The notes: generated by a model from the sequence alone, not told the origin. DNA of 64,000 bases from Olsenella porci (GCF_009695875.1 NZ_VUNC01000001.1:310001-374000); one strand, 5' to 3'; counted from the stretch's first letter, positions 33,532 to 43,167 are shown. Numbers and translations: made by a program.

Positions 33532-33549
33532 CAACTTGAAGGAGAAGTA

Positions 33550-33918
33550 ATGGACAAGAACAAGGCAAAGCGTGCGGGTCTCAAGCGCCGTCAGCGCCGT
33601 GTCCGCGCCAAGATCTTTGGCACCGCGGAGCGTCCCCGCCTTTCCGTTCACCGCACCAACGCGAACATCTACGCCCAGGTGATCAACGACGTCGAGGGCA
33701 AGACCATCTGCTCTGCGTCCACCCTGTCGCCCGAGTTCAGGGAGACCGGCAAGCTCGGCTCCAACAAGGAGGCCGCGGAGTTCGTCGGCAAGCTCGTGGG
33801 CCAGCGTGCTCTCGAGGCCGGTGTGACCCAGGTCACCTTTGACCGCGGTGGTCACATCTACCACGGCCGCGTTCAGGCTCTCGCCGACGGTGCCCGTTCC
33901 GCGGGCCTGAAGTTCTAG
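33550..33918 (+). CDS. rplR: 50S ribosomal protein L18
   Basis: 122 aa. Binds 5S r[23 protein letters not shown] and the [20 protein letters not shown] segment identify L18. TTGAAGGAGAAG precedes the ATG; rpsE follows after 11 bp. Confidence 0.98.
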   Translation: MDKNKAKRAGLKRRQRRVRAKIFGTAERPRLSVHRTNANIYAQVINDVEGKTICSASTLSPEFRETGKLGSNKEAAEFVGKLVGQRALEAGVTQVTFDRGGHIYHGRVQALADGARSAGLKF

Positions 33919-33929
33919 GAGGAATTTAG

Positions 33930-34451
33930 ATGCCACGTGATCGTAAGCGCCAGAATGACTCCGATCTTCAGGAGCGCGTAGTCTACATCCACCGTGTTTC
34001 CAAGACCGTCAAGGGCGGCCGTCGCATGACGCTCGTTGCCCTCGTGGTCGTGGGCGACGGTAAGGGCAATGTCGGCCTGGGCATGGGCCGCTCCACTGAG
34101 GTGCCTCTGGCAATCCAGAAGGGCGTCGACGACGCGAAGAAGAACATGTTCAAGGTTCCCGTCACCAAGGGTGGCTCGGTGCCTCACGCAATCGAGGGCA
34201 AGTTTGGCGCAGGCCGCGTTCTCATCAAGCCGGCCGTCGAGGGTACCGGCGTCATCGCTGGCGGCCCCGTCCGTCCGCTCTTCGAGCTTGCGGGCATCAC
34301 CAACGTCACCGCCAAGTCCCTTGGCACCGACAACGCCCTCAACATCATCAAGGCCGCAGCCGAGGGCCTGAAGGGGCTCACCAGCCCTGAGCAGGCTGCC
34401 GAGCGCCGTGGCCTCACCACCAAGGAGCTCTTCGCAGGGAAGGGGGAGTAA
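33930..34451 (+). CDS. rpsE: 30S ribosomal protein S5
   Basis: 173 aa. Double-stranded-RNA-binding-type N-terminal domain (LQERVVYIHRVSKTVKGGRR) and C-terminal domain (GVIAGGPVRPLFELAGI). The spectinomycin-relevant loop around VSKTVKGGRR has no obvious change. CTAGGAGG upstream. Confidence 0.98.
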   Translation: MPRDRKRQNDSDLQERVVYIHRVSKTVKGGRRMTLVALVVVGDGKGNVGLGMGRSTEVPLAIQKGVDDAKKNMFKVPVTKGGSVPHAIEGKFGAGRVLIKPAVEGTGVIAGGPVRPLFELAGITNVTAKSLGTDNALNIIKAAAEGLKGLTSPEQAAERRGLTTKELFAGKGE

Positions 34452-34454
34452 CCA

Positions 34455-34643
34455 ATGGCTGACAAGAAGCTCACCGTCAAGCTCGTTCGCAGCGCTGTCT
34501 GCAACGTCAAGAAGGACCAGACCCGCACCTGCCGCGCCATGGGCCTCCGCAAGATCGGCGACACCTCCGTGCTGCCCGATAACCCGAGTGTTCGTGGAAT
34601 GATCTTCAAGGTCAAGCACCTTGTCCAGGTCGAAGAGAACTAG
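34455..34643 (+). CDS. rpmD: 50S ribosomal protein L30
   Basis: 62 aa. [18 protein letters not shown] ... [21 protein letters not shown] matches bacterial L30. It starts 3 bp after rpsE with GGGGGAG upstream. Presence of L30 follows the Gram-positive spc gene set. Confidence 0.97.
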   Translation: MADKKLTVKLVRSAVCNVKKDQTRTCRAMGLRKIGDTSVLPDNPSVRGMIFKVKHLVQVEEN

Positions 34644-34654
34644 GAGTCACCCAA

Positions 34655-35104
34655 ATGCAGCTTCATGATCTTCACCCCGCGGAGGGCTCCAAGAAGGCCC
34701 GCAAGCGTGTAGGCCGCGGTAACTCCGCCGGCCAGGGTACGACTGCCGGTCGCGGCACCAAGGGCCAGCTCTCCCGTTCTGGCGGCGGCAAGGGCGTCGG
34801 CTTCGAGGGCGGCCAGACCCCGCTCGCGATGCGCCTCCCCAAGCTCCCCGGCTTCAAGAACCACAACCGTGTGGAGTACGCCCCCGTCAACGTGTCTCGC
34901 CTCGAGAAGCTCTACGAGGACGGCGAGACGGTCGACGCAGAGAGCCTTCTGGCCAAGGGCGTCATCAAGCACGACTACATCCCCGTCAAGGTGCTCGGTG
35001 ACGGAGAGCTCACCAAGAAGCTCACCGTCAAGGTCGACAAGGTTTCCGCCTCTGCGAAGGCCAAGATCGAGGCGGCCGGAGGAAAGGTCGAGCAGGCGTG
35101 CTAA
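34655..35104 (+). CDS. rplO: 50S ribosomal protein L15
   Basis: 149 aa. The Gly/Arg/Lys-rich N-terminal extension ([20 protein letters not shown]) reaches into the 50S core, and the C-terminal globular domain is complete. CTAGGAG precedes the start. The last codons overlap the secY start by 7 nt. Confidence 0.98.
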   Translation: MQLHDLHPAEGSKKARKRVGRGNSAGQGTTAGRGTKGQLSRSGGGKGVGFEGGQTPLAMRLPKLPGFKNHNRVEYAPVNVSRLEKLYEDGETVDAESLLAKGVIKHDYIPVKVLGDGELTKKLTVKVDKVSASAKAKIEAAGGKVEQAC

Positions 35105-36378
35105 AGGGAATCGCCAACGCGTTCCGCATTCCTGAGCTTAGGAAGAAGATCCTGATCACCATCGGGATCCTCCTCCTCTATAGGCTTGGCGCCTATCTGC
35201 CGGCCCCCGGCGTGCCCTTCTCGAGCATGCTGAAGGCCTACCAGACCGCAGCGGCCGGCAGTGGTGCCATCGCCGTCCTCAACCTGTTCTCGGGCGGGGC
35301 GCTCTCTCGCGTCTCCGTCTTCAGCCTGGGCATCATGCCTTACATCACGGCGCAGATCATTCTCCAGATGTTCCAGGCCGTGATTCCCTCTCTTGGGGAG
35401 CTTGCCAAGGAGGGCGAGGCCGGCCAGCGCAAGATCACGCAGTACACCAGGTATCTCACGGTGCTTCTCGCCCTGATCAATGCCATCGGCTACCTCTTCC
35501 TCTTCAAGAGCTATGGCATCGACTTCTCCAACATGGGATTCCCCGAGATCATCGAGGACATCATCATCATCGGGGTGCTCCTCACTGGCGCCATCATCAT
35601 CATGTGGCTCGGCGAGGTCATCACGCAGCGTGGCATCGGCAACGGCATGTCGCTGATCATCTTCGCGAACATCATGGCGGGGCTTCCCAATGCCCTCAGC
35701 AGCTCGGTCGCGACTTCCGGCACCGGTCTGCTCTGGACCATCATCACCCTCGTCGTGGTCATCGCGATCATTCCCGTGATTGTCTACATCGAGCGCGGGC
35801 AGCGTAGGATTCCCGTGCAGTATGCCAAGCGCGTGGTGGGTCGCCGCATGATGGGCGGACAGGCAACGTACCTTCCCGTCAAGGTGAACACGGCCGGCGT
35901 GGTACCCATCATCTTTGCCTCCGCGTTGCTGTACATTCCGGCGCAGCTCGCCATCTTCTTCCCCAACGTGGGATGGGTGCAGGGGTTCGCCAACGCAATC
36001 AGCACAGGTTGGATCAACTGGATCCTCTCCGTGGTTCTCATTGTGTTCTTCGCGTACTTCTACACCTCGATGGTGTTCAACCCAGACGAGACGGCCGACC
36101 AGCTTCGCAAGGCCGGCGGGTTCATTCCCGGCGTTCGTCCCGGTGGTGCAACGGCGGCATACATCAAGAACGTGCTGGACCACATCACGCTCCCTGGCGC
36201 CCTCTTCATGGCAGCGCTGGCCGTGATTCCTTCCATCCTGTTCACGATTACCGGCAATACGCTGATGCAGGCCTTTGGAGGGACTTCGGTGCTGATTCTG
36301 GTCGGTGTCGCAATGGACACGATCTCGCAGCTCGAGTCCCAGCTCAAGATGCACAACTACGAGGGCTTCTTCAAGTAG
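35098..36378 (+). CDS. secY: Protein translocase subunit SecY
   Basis: 426-aa channel of the Sec translocon with ten predicted membrane segments. The N-terminal [27 protein letters not shown] spans TM1 in parts; [20 protein letters not shown] and the cytoplasmic loop [14 protein letters not shown] are diagnostic. GTG start overlapping rplO by 7 nt, with GGAGGAAAGG upstream. A strong terminator follows, uncoupling adk. Confidence 0.98.
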   Translation: MLKGIANAFRIPELRKKILITIGILLLYRLGAYLPAPGVPFSSMLKAYQTAAAGSGAIAVLNLFSGGALSRVSVFSLGIMPYITAQIILQMFQAVIPSLGELAKEGEAGQRKITQYTRYLTVLLALINAIGYLFLFKSYGIDFSNMGFPEIIEDIIIIGVLLTGAIIIMWLGEVITQRGIGNGMSLIIFANIMAGLPNALSSSVATSGTGLLWTIITLVVVIAIIPVIVYIERGQRRIPVQYAKRVVGRRMMGGQATYLPVKVNTAGVVPIIFASALLYIPAQLAIFFPNVGWVQGFANAISTGWINWILSVVLIVFFAYFYTSMVFNPDETADQLRKAGGFIPGVRPGGATAAYIKNVLDHITLPGALFMAALAVIPSILFTITGNTLMQAFGGTSVLILVGVAMDTISQLESQLKMHNYEGFFK

Positions 36379-36400
36379 GCTCTTGCAGGGACGCAAGCAT

Positions 36401-36438
36401 GGGACGGACGGGGCGTGTGCCTCGTCCGTCCCTTTTTC
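36401..36438 (+). terminator. Rho-independent terminator after secY
   Basis: Perfect 10-bp stem GGGACGGACG/CGTCCGTCCC with a 12-nt loop and T5. Confidence 0.93.
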
Positions 36439-36509
36439 GTACGTTGACGTCTAGGGTGAGGCGAGCGGCGCTTCTCCCCGTTGAGGTCACGCCAATCGCG
36501 TTTGGCGGC

Positions 36510-36515
36510 TACACT
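36510..36515 (+). promoter_or_regulatory. Candidate -10 element for adk-map
   Basis: TACACT lies 67 bp upstream of adk, after the secY terminator. The hexamer equals the -10 of the rplC promoter. No good -35 lies at 16-18 bp, so this is tentative. Confidence 0.4.
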
Positions 36516-36581
36516 AGGTGCAATGTCCCAACGGATGTGGCCTGGGTGTCTCCCGGGCGTCTTAAAGAGGAAGGCAATCGC

Positions 36582-37208
36582 ATGAACATCGTTCTTTTGG
36601 GCGCCCCGGGCGCAGGCAAGGGAACCCAGGCGCAGAAGCTCGTCGAGGAGTACGGGCTCCCGCACATCTCGACCGGAGACCTGCTTAGGGCAGCGGTAAA
36701 GGCGCAGAGCGAGCTGGGCGTGAAGGCCAAGTCGTACATGGACGCCGGCCAGCTCGTCCCCGACGCCCTTGTGGTGGACCTCGTGAAGGAGCGCCTCTCG
36801 CAGGATGACGCCAAGGACGGGTTCATCCTCGACGGCTTCCCGCGTAATACCGCTCAGGCTGAGGTCCTTGATGCTGAGCTCTCGAAGGAGGGCCTCAAGC
36901 TGGACGCCGCCCTTCTCGTGAGCGTTAAGCCCGAGGTCATCGTCAAGCGCCTGAGCTCCCGTCGCACCTGCAAGAGCTGCGGCTACACCGCCCCGGCCGG
37001 CGTTGACACCTGCCCCCGCTGCGGTGGCGAGATGTACCAGCGTGACGATGACAAGCCCGAGACCATCCAGCGCCGACTGGACACCTACGAGCGCGAGACT
37101 GCGCCGCTCGTGGGGTACTACCGCGAGCACGGCATCCTCAAGGAGGTCGACGGCGACCGTCCCGTCGATGACGTGTATGCCGACGTCAAGGTGCTCTTGG
37201 GCCTATGA
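36582..37208 (+). CDS. adk: Adenylate kinase
   Basis: 208 aa. Interconverts ATP + AMP and 2 ADP. P-loop GAPGAGKGT (7-15), AMP-site ISTGDLLR and DGFPRN, and a long LID domain with CKSC and CPRC, the zinc-type LID of Gram-positives. ATG follows AAAGAGGAAGG. The stop overlaps the map start (ATGA). Confidence 0.98.
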   Translation: MNIVLLGAPGAGKGTQAQKLVEEYGLPHISTGDLLRAAVKAQSELGVKAKSYMDAGQLVPDALVVDLVKERLSQDDAKDGFILDGFPRNTAQAEVLDAELSKEGLKLDAALLVSVKPEVIVKRLSSRRTCKSCGYTAPAGVDTCPRCGGEMYQRDDDKPETIQRRLDTYERETAPLVGYYREHGILKEVDGDRPVDDVYADVKVLLGL

Positions 37209-37993
37209 TTCGAATCAAGAGTCCGGAGCAGATCGAGCAGATGAAGTCCGCGGGGTCCCTGTCTAAGGCGGCCCTCAGGCTTGCCGGCTCCATGGCAAAG
37301 CCCGGTGTGACCACAAAGGAGATCGACACTGCGGTCGAGCGCTTCATCAGGCTCCACGGCGCCATCCCCACCTTCAAGGGATACGGCGGCTTCCCGGGAA
37401 GCATCTGCGCCTCGGTAAACGAGCAGATCGTCCATGGCTTTCCCTCGCAGAAGGCGGTTCTTGCGGAGGGAGACATCCTGAGCGTAGATACCGGCGCCAC
37501 GTTTGGCGGCTGGGTGGGTGACAACGCCTGGACGTTCGCCGTGGGAACCGTCTCGACCGAGGTCATGGGGCTGCTCGAGTGCACGCGTGACTGCCTCAAG
37601 GCTGCCATAGAGCAGGCGGTTCCCGGCAATCGCCTTGGGGACGTGGGCTTTGCGGTGCAGTCGCTCGCCGAGGAAAACGGGTACGGCGTCGTCCGCGAGT
37701 ACGTTGGGCACGGCGTTGGCCACGAGATGCACGAGGACCCCAACGTCCCCAACTACGGCAAGCGGGGGAGAGGCGTCCGCCTTCAGGCGGGCATGGTCAT
37801 AGCCATCGAGCCCATGATTACGCTGGGGACGTACTCCAACCACGTCCTGCCCAACGGCTGGACCGTGGTGACGGACGACGGCCTTCCCGCCGCGCACTTC
37901 GAGAATACCGTGGCAATTACCGACGATGGCCCGGTCATTCTCACCCAAGACGAGGATGGCCCCTGGTGTCAGTTGCAGGGTGGGGGGCAGTAG
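37205..37993 (+). CDS. map: Methionine aminopeptidase type I
   Basis: 262 aa. Removes N-terminal formyl-free Met. All five metal ligands are visible: Asp95, Asp106, His169 (GHGVGHEMHE), Glu202 (AIEPMI) and Glu233 (HFENTVAI). Overlaps adk by 4 nt. The C-terminus carries a short Gly/Gln tail past the conserved end. Followed by a terminator-like hairpin. Confidence 0.98.
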   Translation: MIRIKSPEQIEQMKSAGSLSKAALRLAGSMAKPGVTTKEIDTAVERFIRLHGAIPTFKGYGGFPGSICASVNEQIVHGFPSQKAVLAEGDILSVDTGATFGGWVGDNAWTFAVGTVSTEVMGLLECTRDCLKAAIEQAVPGNRLGDVGFAVQSLAEENGYGVVREYVGHGVGHEMHEDPNVPNYGKRGRGVRLQAGMVIAIEPMITLGTYSNHVLPNGWTVVTDDGLPAAHFENTVAITDDGPVILTQDEDGPWCQLQGGGQ

Positions 37994-38014
37994 TCCCACG
38001 GAACGATGCGACGT

Positions 38015-38054
38015 CGTCGGGGTCGGTCCCATGGCAGGGCCGGTCCCGACGTTT
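38015..38054 (+). terminator. Terminator-like hairpin after map
   Basis: About 15 bp of GC stem with one bulge (arms 38015-38030 and 38037-38051), 6-nt loop, then TTTACGT. Weak T-run. Confidence 0.65.
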
Positions 38055-38100
38055 ACGTGTGTGCATGTCGTGCAACGTGGAATCGGCGTGAGATTTTCTG

Positions 38101-38109
38101 TATGATAAT
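38101..38109 (+). promoter_or_regulatory. Candidate -10 region for infA-rpmJ-rpsMKD-rpoA-rplQ
   Basis: TATGATAAT offers two overlapping -10 hexamers (TATGAT, GATAAT) 36-44 bp upstream of infA, in an AT-rich patch after the map hairpin. No good -35 is found at normal spacing. Confidence 0.5.
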
Positions 38110-38144
38110 CAATCGCTGTGATTCACAGGGAGAAAGCGGGAACG

Positions 38145-38363
38145 GTGAGCAAGCAAGGCGGAATAGAGCTTGAGGGCACGGTCGTCGAGCCCCTGCCCAA
38201 CGCAATGTTCAATGTCGAACTGGAGAATGGCAAGACCATCCTCTGCACCATCTCGGGCAAGATCAGGATGAACTACATCAGGATCCTTCCCGGCGACAAG
38301 GTCGTCGTGGAGATTTCTCCCTATGACCTCACCAGGGGACGCATCACCTACCGCTACAAGTAG
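38145..38363 (+). CDS. infA: Translation initiation factor IF-1
   Basis: 72 aa, S1/OB fold. [20 protein letters not shown] and [15 protein letters not shown] are characteristic. GTG at 38145 gives the canonical MSKQG start; an upstream GTG (38118) would add nine non-conserved residues. AGGGAGAAA upstream. First gene of the alpha-type operon, followed by rpmJ. Confidence 0.97.
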   Translation: MSKQGGIELEGTVVEPLPNAMFNVELENGKTILCTISGKIRMNYIRILPGDKVVVEISPYDLTRGRITYRYK

Positions 38364-38448
38364 GCGATCGTTCGCAACAGCCGGAATTCACGCCAGCGGC
38401 TGGGCGAGTAGATAGTTCGTATCAGCACTAACCGGAAGGAACAAGCAG

Positions 38449-38562
38449 ATGAAGGTACGTCCTTCGGTCAAGAAGATGTGCGACAAGTGCAAGATCATTC
38501 GTCGCCATGGCAAGGTTTACGTGATCTGCGAGAACCCTCGCCACAAGCAGCGTCAGGGCTAA
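38449..38562 (+). CDS. rpmJ: 50S ribosomal protein L36, zinc-binding form
   Basis: 37 aa, [19 protein letters not shown] then [17 protein letters not shown]. Cys11, Cys14, Cys27 and His32 form the zinc site. ACCGGAAGGAAC upstream and rpsM 15 bp downstream give the conserved infA-rpmJ-rpsM order. Confidence 0.98.
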   Translation: MKVRPSVKKMCDKCKIIRRHGKVYVICENPRHKQRQG

Positions 38563-38577
38563 GAGAGGAGCTCGAAG

Positions 38578-38949
38578 TTGGCACGTATCAACGGCGTCGA
38601 TCTGCCGCGTGAGAAGCGCGTCGAGATCGGTCTTACCTACCTGTACGGCATCGGCCACACCAGCGCCAAGAAGATCTGCGCGGAGACCGGTGTTGACCCC
38701 AGCACTCGCGTGAAGGACCTCACCGAGGAGGAAGTCACCAAGATTCGTGACTACATCGACGCGAACTTCACCACCGAGGGTGACCTTCGCCGCGAGGTCC
38801 GTCAGAACACCGCCCGCCTGATGGAGATTGGCTGCTACCGCGGCCTCCGTCACCGCAAGGGCCTCCCCGTCCACGGCCAGCGCACCCACACCAACGCGCG
38901 CACCCGCAAGGGCAAGCGTCGCCAGATCGGTGCAAAGAAGAAGGCCTAA
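38578..38949 (+). CDS. rpsM: 30S ribosomal protein S13
   Basis: 123 aa. Starts with TTG (38578), giving [29 protein letters not shown] upstream. The HhH region ([11 protein letters not shown]) and basic C-terminal tail ([14 protein letters not shown]) contact the P-site tRNA. The second TTG start in a ribosomal gene in this window. Confidence 0.97.
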   Translation: MARINGVDLPREKRVEIGLTYLYGIGHTSAKKICAETGVDPSTRVKDLTEEEVTKIRDYIDANFTTEGDLRREVRQNTARLMEIGCYRGLRHRKGLPVHGQRTHTNARTRKGKRRQIGAKKKA

Positions 38950-38961
38950 GGGGAGAACAGC

Positions 38962-39363
38962 ATGCCGCAGAAGAAGAACCAGCGCCAGCAGCACATCCGC
39001 CGCGCCGAGCGCAAGAACATCGCCGTGGGCCAGGCCCACATCAAGAGCACGTTCAACAACACGATCATCTCGATCACCGACCCCCAGGGCAACGTCATCG
39101 CCTGGCAGTCCGGTGGCACCGTCGGCTTCAAGGGCTCCCGCAAGAGCACCCCGTTCGCGGCTCAGGTCGCGGCCGAGGCGTGCGCAAAGGCAGCCATGGA
39201 GCACGGCCTTCACAGGGTGGCTGTGTTCGTGAAGGGTCCCGGCTCTGGCCGCGAGACCGCTATCCGTTCCCTCCAGGCCGCTGGCCTCGAGGTGTCGGGC
39301 ATCCAGGACAAGACCCCCATTCCGCACAACGGTTGCCGTCCGTGCAAGCGTCGTCGCGTGTAG
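38962..39363 (+). CDS. rpsK: 30S ribosomal protein S11
   Basis: 133 aa. [19 protein letters not shown] and the C-terminal [15 protein letters not shown] are diagnostic for this platform protein. AAGGGGAGAAC precedes the start; 12 bp after rpsM. Confidence 0.98.
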   Translation: MPQKKNQRQQHIRRAERKNIAVGQAHIKSTFNNTIISITDPQGNVIAWQSGGTVGFKGSRKSTPFAAQVAAEACAKAAMEHGLHRVAVFVKGPGSGRETAIRSLQAAGLEVSGIQDKTPIPHNGCRPCKRRRV

Positions 39364-39381
39364 TAAGGAAGGACAGTAGCA

Positions 39382-39975
39382 ATGGCAATTGATAGGACCC
39401 CTGTCCTCAAGAGGTGCCGCCAGCTTGACATCGACCCGATTGTCATGGGCATCAACAAGAAGTCCAACAGGCAGCCCAAGCGCACGCGTCGCCAGAAGAG
39501 CGAGTACGGCACGCAGCTCCAGGAGAAGCAGAAGGCCAAGTTCATCTACGGCGTTCTGGAGAAGCAGTTCCGCAGCTATTACGAGAAGGCCATCAAGGAG
39601 GAGGGCATTACGGGTGACAACCTGCTCTCCATCCTCGAGCGCCGCCTCGACAACGTCGTCTTCCGTCTCGGCTTTGCCCGCACCCGCAAGGAGGCCCGCC
39701 AGACCGTCTGCCACGGTCACATCACCGTCAACGGCAGGCGTGTGGACATTCCCTCCTACCAGGTGAAGGCCGGGGACGTCGTGGCCGTTGCCCCCAAGGC
39801 AAAGGACCTTCTCCCCATCAAGGAGGCCCTGGTCTCCTCCGAGCACATGGCCGTCCCCGCTTGGCTTGAGGTCGACGTGGAGAAGCTCAAGGGCACCGTC
39901 CTCCAGCTCCCCGTTCGCGATCAGATCGATCTTGACCTCGACCCCCAGCTCATCGTCGAGCTCTACTCCAAGTAA
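39382..39975 (+). CDS. rpsD: 30S ribosomal protein S4
   Basis: 197 aa. The N-terminal domain lacks the zinc cysteine cluster (zinc-free form). The S4 RNA-binding motif is RLDNVVFRLGFARTRKEARQ ... VNGRRVDIPSYQVKAGD. Classical autoregulator of the alpha operon. AAGGAAGGAC upstream. Confidence 0.98.
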   Translation: MAIDRTPVLKRCRQLDIDPIVMGINKKSNRQPKRTRRQKSEYGTQLQEKQKAKFIYGVLEKQFRSYYEKAIKEEGITGDNLLSILERRLDNVVFRLGFARTRKEARQTVCHGHITVNGRRVDIPSYQVKAGDVVAVAPKAKDLLPIKEALVSSEHMAVPAWLEVDVEKLKGTVLQLPVRDQIDLDLDPQLIVELYSK

Positions 39976-39997
39976 GTAAGGACGGTAGGAGGTTTTC

Positions 39998-40939
39998 ATG
40001 GCAGAATTCATCCGGCCGCAGGTTACCGTGGAGGAAGTCTCCGAGAACGTCGCCCGCATCTCTGCGGAGCCGCTCGAGCGTGGCTATGGCGACACCCTTG
40101 GCAACTCCCTCAGGCGCGTGCTGCTGTCCTCGCTCGAGGGCGCTGCCGTCGAGGCTATCCAGATCGATGGCGTCCAGCACGAGTTCACCACGGTTCCCGG
40201 CGTGTACGAGGATGTTGTCGACATCGTCCTCAACGTCAAGGGCCTGGTGTTCCGCTCCATGGGTACGGGCGACGAGGCCACGGCCTCCATCTCCATCGAC
40301 GGTCCCTGCACGGTGACCGGCGGCGACTTCAAGGTCCCCGCGGAGTTTGAGCTCATCAACAAGGATCAGGTCATCTGCACCCTTGGCGACGGCGCTCACC
40401 TCTCCATGCAGATGCGCATTGGCACTGGCCGCGGGTATGTCTCGGGCGATGACAACGAGCGCGAGGGCGATCCCATCGGCCTCATCCACGTTGACTCCCT
40501 GTACTCCCCGGTCAAGCGTTGCGCCAAGGCCGTCGAGCCCTGCCGCGTTGGCCAGCACACCAACTACGACCGCTTGGTTCTTGAGGTCGAGACGGACGGT
40601 TCCATCTCGCCTCGCGACGCGGTGGTCGAGGCTGCCAACATCGTCAACCAGCACATGAGCGCCTTCATGGGCCTGGCCGACGAGGAGGAGCCCGTCGAGG
40701 ACGTCTCCATCTTCGCCAACGGCGAGGAGGAGGAGAACACCGAGCTTGACAAGCAGATCGAGGACCTGGACCTTTCCGTTCGCTCCTACAACTGCCTTAA
40801 GCGCGCTGGCATTCACAGCGTGAGGCAGCTCGTGGAGTTCTCTGAGAACGACCTGCTTAACATCCGCAACTTTGGCGTCAAGTCCATCGAGGAAGTCAAG
40901 GACAAGCTCGAGACCATGGGCCTGAGCCTCAAGGACTAG
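39998..40939 (+). CDS. rpoA: DNA-directed RNA polymerase subunit alpha
   Basis: 313 aa. NTD assembly motifs ERGYGDTLGNSLRRVLLSS and LDKQIEDLDLS linker; alpha-CTD has LSVRSYNCLKRAGIHSVRQL then NIRNFGVKSIEE. The UP-element-contact Arg (VRSYNCLK) is conserved, relevant to the motifs upstream of -35 elements at 7405 and 21880. ACGGTAGGAGG precedes the start. Confidence 0.99.
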   Translation: MAEFIRPQVTVEEVSENVARISAEPLERGYGDTLGNSLRRVLLSSLEGAAVEAIQIDGVQHEFTTVPGVYEDVVDIVLNVKGLVFRSMGTGDEATASISIDGPCTVTGGDFKVPAEFELINKDQVICTLGDGAHLSMQMRIGTGRGYVSGDDNEREGDPIGLIHVDSLYSPVKRCAKAVEPCRVGQHTNYDRLVLEVETDGSISPRDAVVEAANIVNQHMSAFMGLADEEEPVEDVSIFANGEEEENTELDKQIEDLDLSVRSYNCLKRAGIHSVRQLVEFSENDLLNIRNFGVKSIEEVKDKLETMGLSLKD

Positions 40940-40972
40940 ACAAACGCATTTCTTTAGAGGAGTTTCAAGACC

Positions 40973-41470
40973 ATGAGACACAACAAGAAGAGGGGCATGA
41001 AGCTCGGCACCGATGCCGCCCACACCAAGGCAATGAAGAAGAGCCTTGTGTGCGCCCTGCTTGCCAACGACCGCATCAAGACCCTCGATGCCCGCGCCAA
41101 GGCAATCCGGCCTGACGTCGACAAGGTCATCACCTGGGCCAAGAAGGGCGACATTCACTCCCGTCGCCTCGCCATCGCCAAGGTTGGCGACAAGGAGGTC
41201 GTGCGCGAGGTCTTTGAGAAGGCCGCTCAGGGCGTGTGGGCAGACCGCAACGGCGGCTACACCCGCATCATGAAGCTTGGCCCCCGCAAGGGTGACGCCT
41301 CCGAGGTCGTCATCATCGAGCTCGTGACCGAGCCGGTTCAGCCCAAGGCAAAGAAGGCAGCTCCCGTCACCAAGGTGGAGCCCGTCAAGGTTGCCGAGGA
41401 GGCTGCGGAGCCCGAGAAGGCCGAGGAGCCTGCCGAGGAGACCGCCGAGGCCGAGGAGAAGGCCGAGTAG
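40973..41470 (+). CDS. rplQ: 50S ribosomal protein L17 with acidic C-terminal tail
   Basis: 165 aa. The conserved core (MRHNKKRGMKLGTDAAHTKA to about residue 120) is followed by a ~45-residue Ala/Glu/Pro/Lys-rich extension absent from E. coli L17 (127 aa). Tails of this kind occur in actinobacterial L17. TAGAGGAG upstream, terminator downstream. Confidence 0.97.
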   Translation: MRHNKKRGMKLGTDAAHTKAMKKSLVCALLANDRIKTLDARAKAIRPDVDKVITWAKKGDIHSRRLAIAKVGDKEVVREVFEKAAQGVWADRNGGYTRIMKLGPRKGDASEVVIIELVTEPVQPKAKKAAPVTKVEPVKVAEEAAEPEKAEEPAEETAEAEEKAE

Positions 41471-41494
41471 CCTTCTCTCACAATGTGAGATGTT

Positions 41495-41532
41495 CGAGGG
41501 AGGCCTGCGCGCGCGGGTCTCCCTCGCTTTTT
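41495..41532 (+). terminator. Rho-independent terminator after rplQ
   Basis: 8-bp stem CGAGGGAG/CTCCCTCG with a large GC loop, then CTTTTT. The T-run lies 25 bp before the ECF ATPase start, so that operon likely depends on read-through or a promoter I cannot see. Confidence 0.8.
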
Positions 41533-41556
41533 ATGGGCCAAGGCAGGAGGTGGAGC

Positions 41557-43167
41557 ATGCTGGAGCTGAGCGACGTTTGCGTAACGCTACCCGCGGGAGG
41601 GAATCGCCACCGCGTGCTCGACCACGTATGCCTGGATGTCGCCCCTGGGGAGCGCGTTGCGCTTGTTGGGGCCAACGGCTCGGGAAAGTCGACGATCGCA
41701 TGCGTGTGCAACGGGGCTCTGGTACCCAATGGCGGTGGCGTCTCGGTCGACGGGGTCGGCGGCCTGTCGCGCGACGAGCTCGCACGCCTGGTAGGGAGGG
41801 TGAGACAAGACCCTCAATCACAGATTGTGAGCTCCGTTGTGTGGGACGAGGTCTCGTTTGGCCCCAGGAACCTGGGATGGGCGCACGACCGCGTGGAGAG
41901 TGCGGTGGGGGAGGCCCTCCAGGAGTGCAACATAGCCCACCTGGCAGGTCGATCCACCGCGAGCCTCTCTGGGGGAGAGGCACAGCGCGTCGCGCTTGCG
42001 GGGGTGCTCGCCATGCATCCGTCGTACCTCGTGCTAGACGAGGCGTTGGCACAGCTTGACCCGGGGGCGAGGCGAGGGGTTCGCGGCATCGTGCGCGCGC
42101 TTCTCTCGCATGGCGTCGGAGTGCTGGACATCACGCACCTGGAGGAGGATGCGCTCTCGGCGGACAGGGTCGTCGTCCTGGACGCTGGGAGAGTCGTTTG
42201 GGAGGGTAGGCCATGGGAGCTCGCGGCGAGCGGAAGCGTGGTGCGTCTCTCCGGCTTGCAGGGAGGGCGCCTGAGGGCCCTTGAGGCGCTTGGATGGCCG
42301 TCCCTTGGTGCAGATGCCCCCTGGCCTCCTGATGCCGGGAAACTGGCTCTGATGGCCTCAGAGGGCGGCTTGGAGCGAGAGCTGTCTGACGCCTGCCTTC
42401 TGGTGCAGGGCGAGCCCAAGGCAGCAGGCAAGGGTGCGCGTGGCCTCAGTCTGGACGGGGTCACGGTCTCGTACGAGGCAGAGAAGCCGGCGCTTGCCAG
42501 CGCAACCCTTCGCGTCGAGCCAGGGCACGTGTGCCTGGTGGTCGGGCCCTCGGGCTCGGGGAAGAGCACCCTTGCGCTGGCCGCCTCCGGCCTCGTTGGC
42601 CCGGACTCCGGGGCCGTCACCCTCGACGGCTCCCCCGTGCGCCCGGGCGACGTCGGGCTGGCGTTCCAGAGGCCCGAGAACCAACTGTTTTGCGCGACGG
42701 CGTTGGAGGACGTCGCCTTTGGCCCGCTCAACCGGGGCCAGTCGCGCGAGTGGGCGCTCGCCAAGGCCCGGGATGCCCTGGGGCTGCTGGGTGTTGGCCC
42801 GGATCTGTGGGATCGCGCGCCCCTCTCGCTTTCCGGGGGAGAGAGGCGCCGCGTCGCGCTCGCGGGCGTCGTGGCCATGGGGCAGGCCGCCTTCGTGTTC
42901 GACGAGCCCACCGCCGGCCTCGACGGCCCGTCGCGCAGCCTGATGCGCAACCTCGTGCGAAGGCTCGCGGAGCGGGGCGCCGCCATCCTCGTTGTGACGC
43001 ATGACGTGGGGGAGTGGCTCCCCGTCGCAACGGATGGCTGCCTGCTGCGGGCGGGGTCGGTTGCGTGGTCCGGCCCGGCGTGCGGACTCCTCGACCCCGC
43101 GACGTACGAGCGCGCGGGCATGGAGCCGCCCTTCGAGGCCCAGCTGTGGGAGGCCCTCCATGGGTAG
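41557..43167 (+). CDS. ecfA: Energy-coupling factor transporter ATPase, fused EcfA1-EcfA2
   Basis: 536 aa with two complete ABC cassettes in one chain. Half 1: Walker A GANGSGKST (38-46), LSGGEAQRVAL, Walker B LVLDEALAQLD, switch His in DITHLEED. Half 2: GPSGSGKST (330-338), Q-loop FQRPENQ, LSGGERRRVAL, FVFDEPTAGLD, VVTHD. The usual group I arrangement after rplQ is separate ecfA1, ecfA2, ecfT and truA; here the two ATPases are joined by a ~60-residue linker. The core energises vitamin/metal uptake through unlinked S components. Overlaps ecfT by 8 nt. Confidence 0.92.
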   Translation: MLELSDVCVTLPAGGNRHRVLDHVCLDVAPGERVALVGANGSGKSTIACVCNGALVPNGGGVSVDGVGGLSRDELARLVGRVRQDPQSQIVSSVVWDEVSFGPRNLGWAHDRVESAVGEALQECNIAHLAGRSTASLSGGEAQRVALAGVLAMHPSYLVLDEALAQLDPGARRGVRGIVRALLSHGVGVLDITHLEEDALSADRVVVLDAGRVVWEGRPWELAASGSVVRLSGLQGGRLRALEALGWPSLGADAPWPPDAGKLALMASEGGLERELSDACLLVQGEPKAAGKGARGLSLDGVTVSYEAEKPALASATLRVEPGHVCLVVGPSGSGKSTLALAASGLVGPDSGAVTLDGSPVRPGDVGLAFQRPENQLFCATALEDVAFGPLNRGQSREWALAKARDALGLLGVGPDLWDRAPLSLSGGERRRVALAGVVAMGQAAFVFDEPTAGLDGPSRSLMRNLVRRLAERGAAILVVTHDVGEWLPVATDGCLLRAGSVAWSGPACGLLDPATYERAGMEPPFEAQLWEALHG

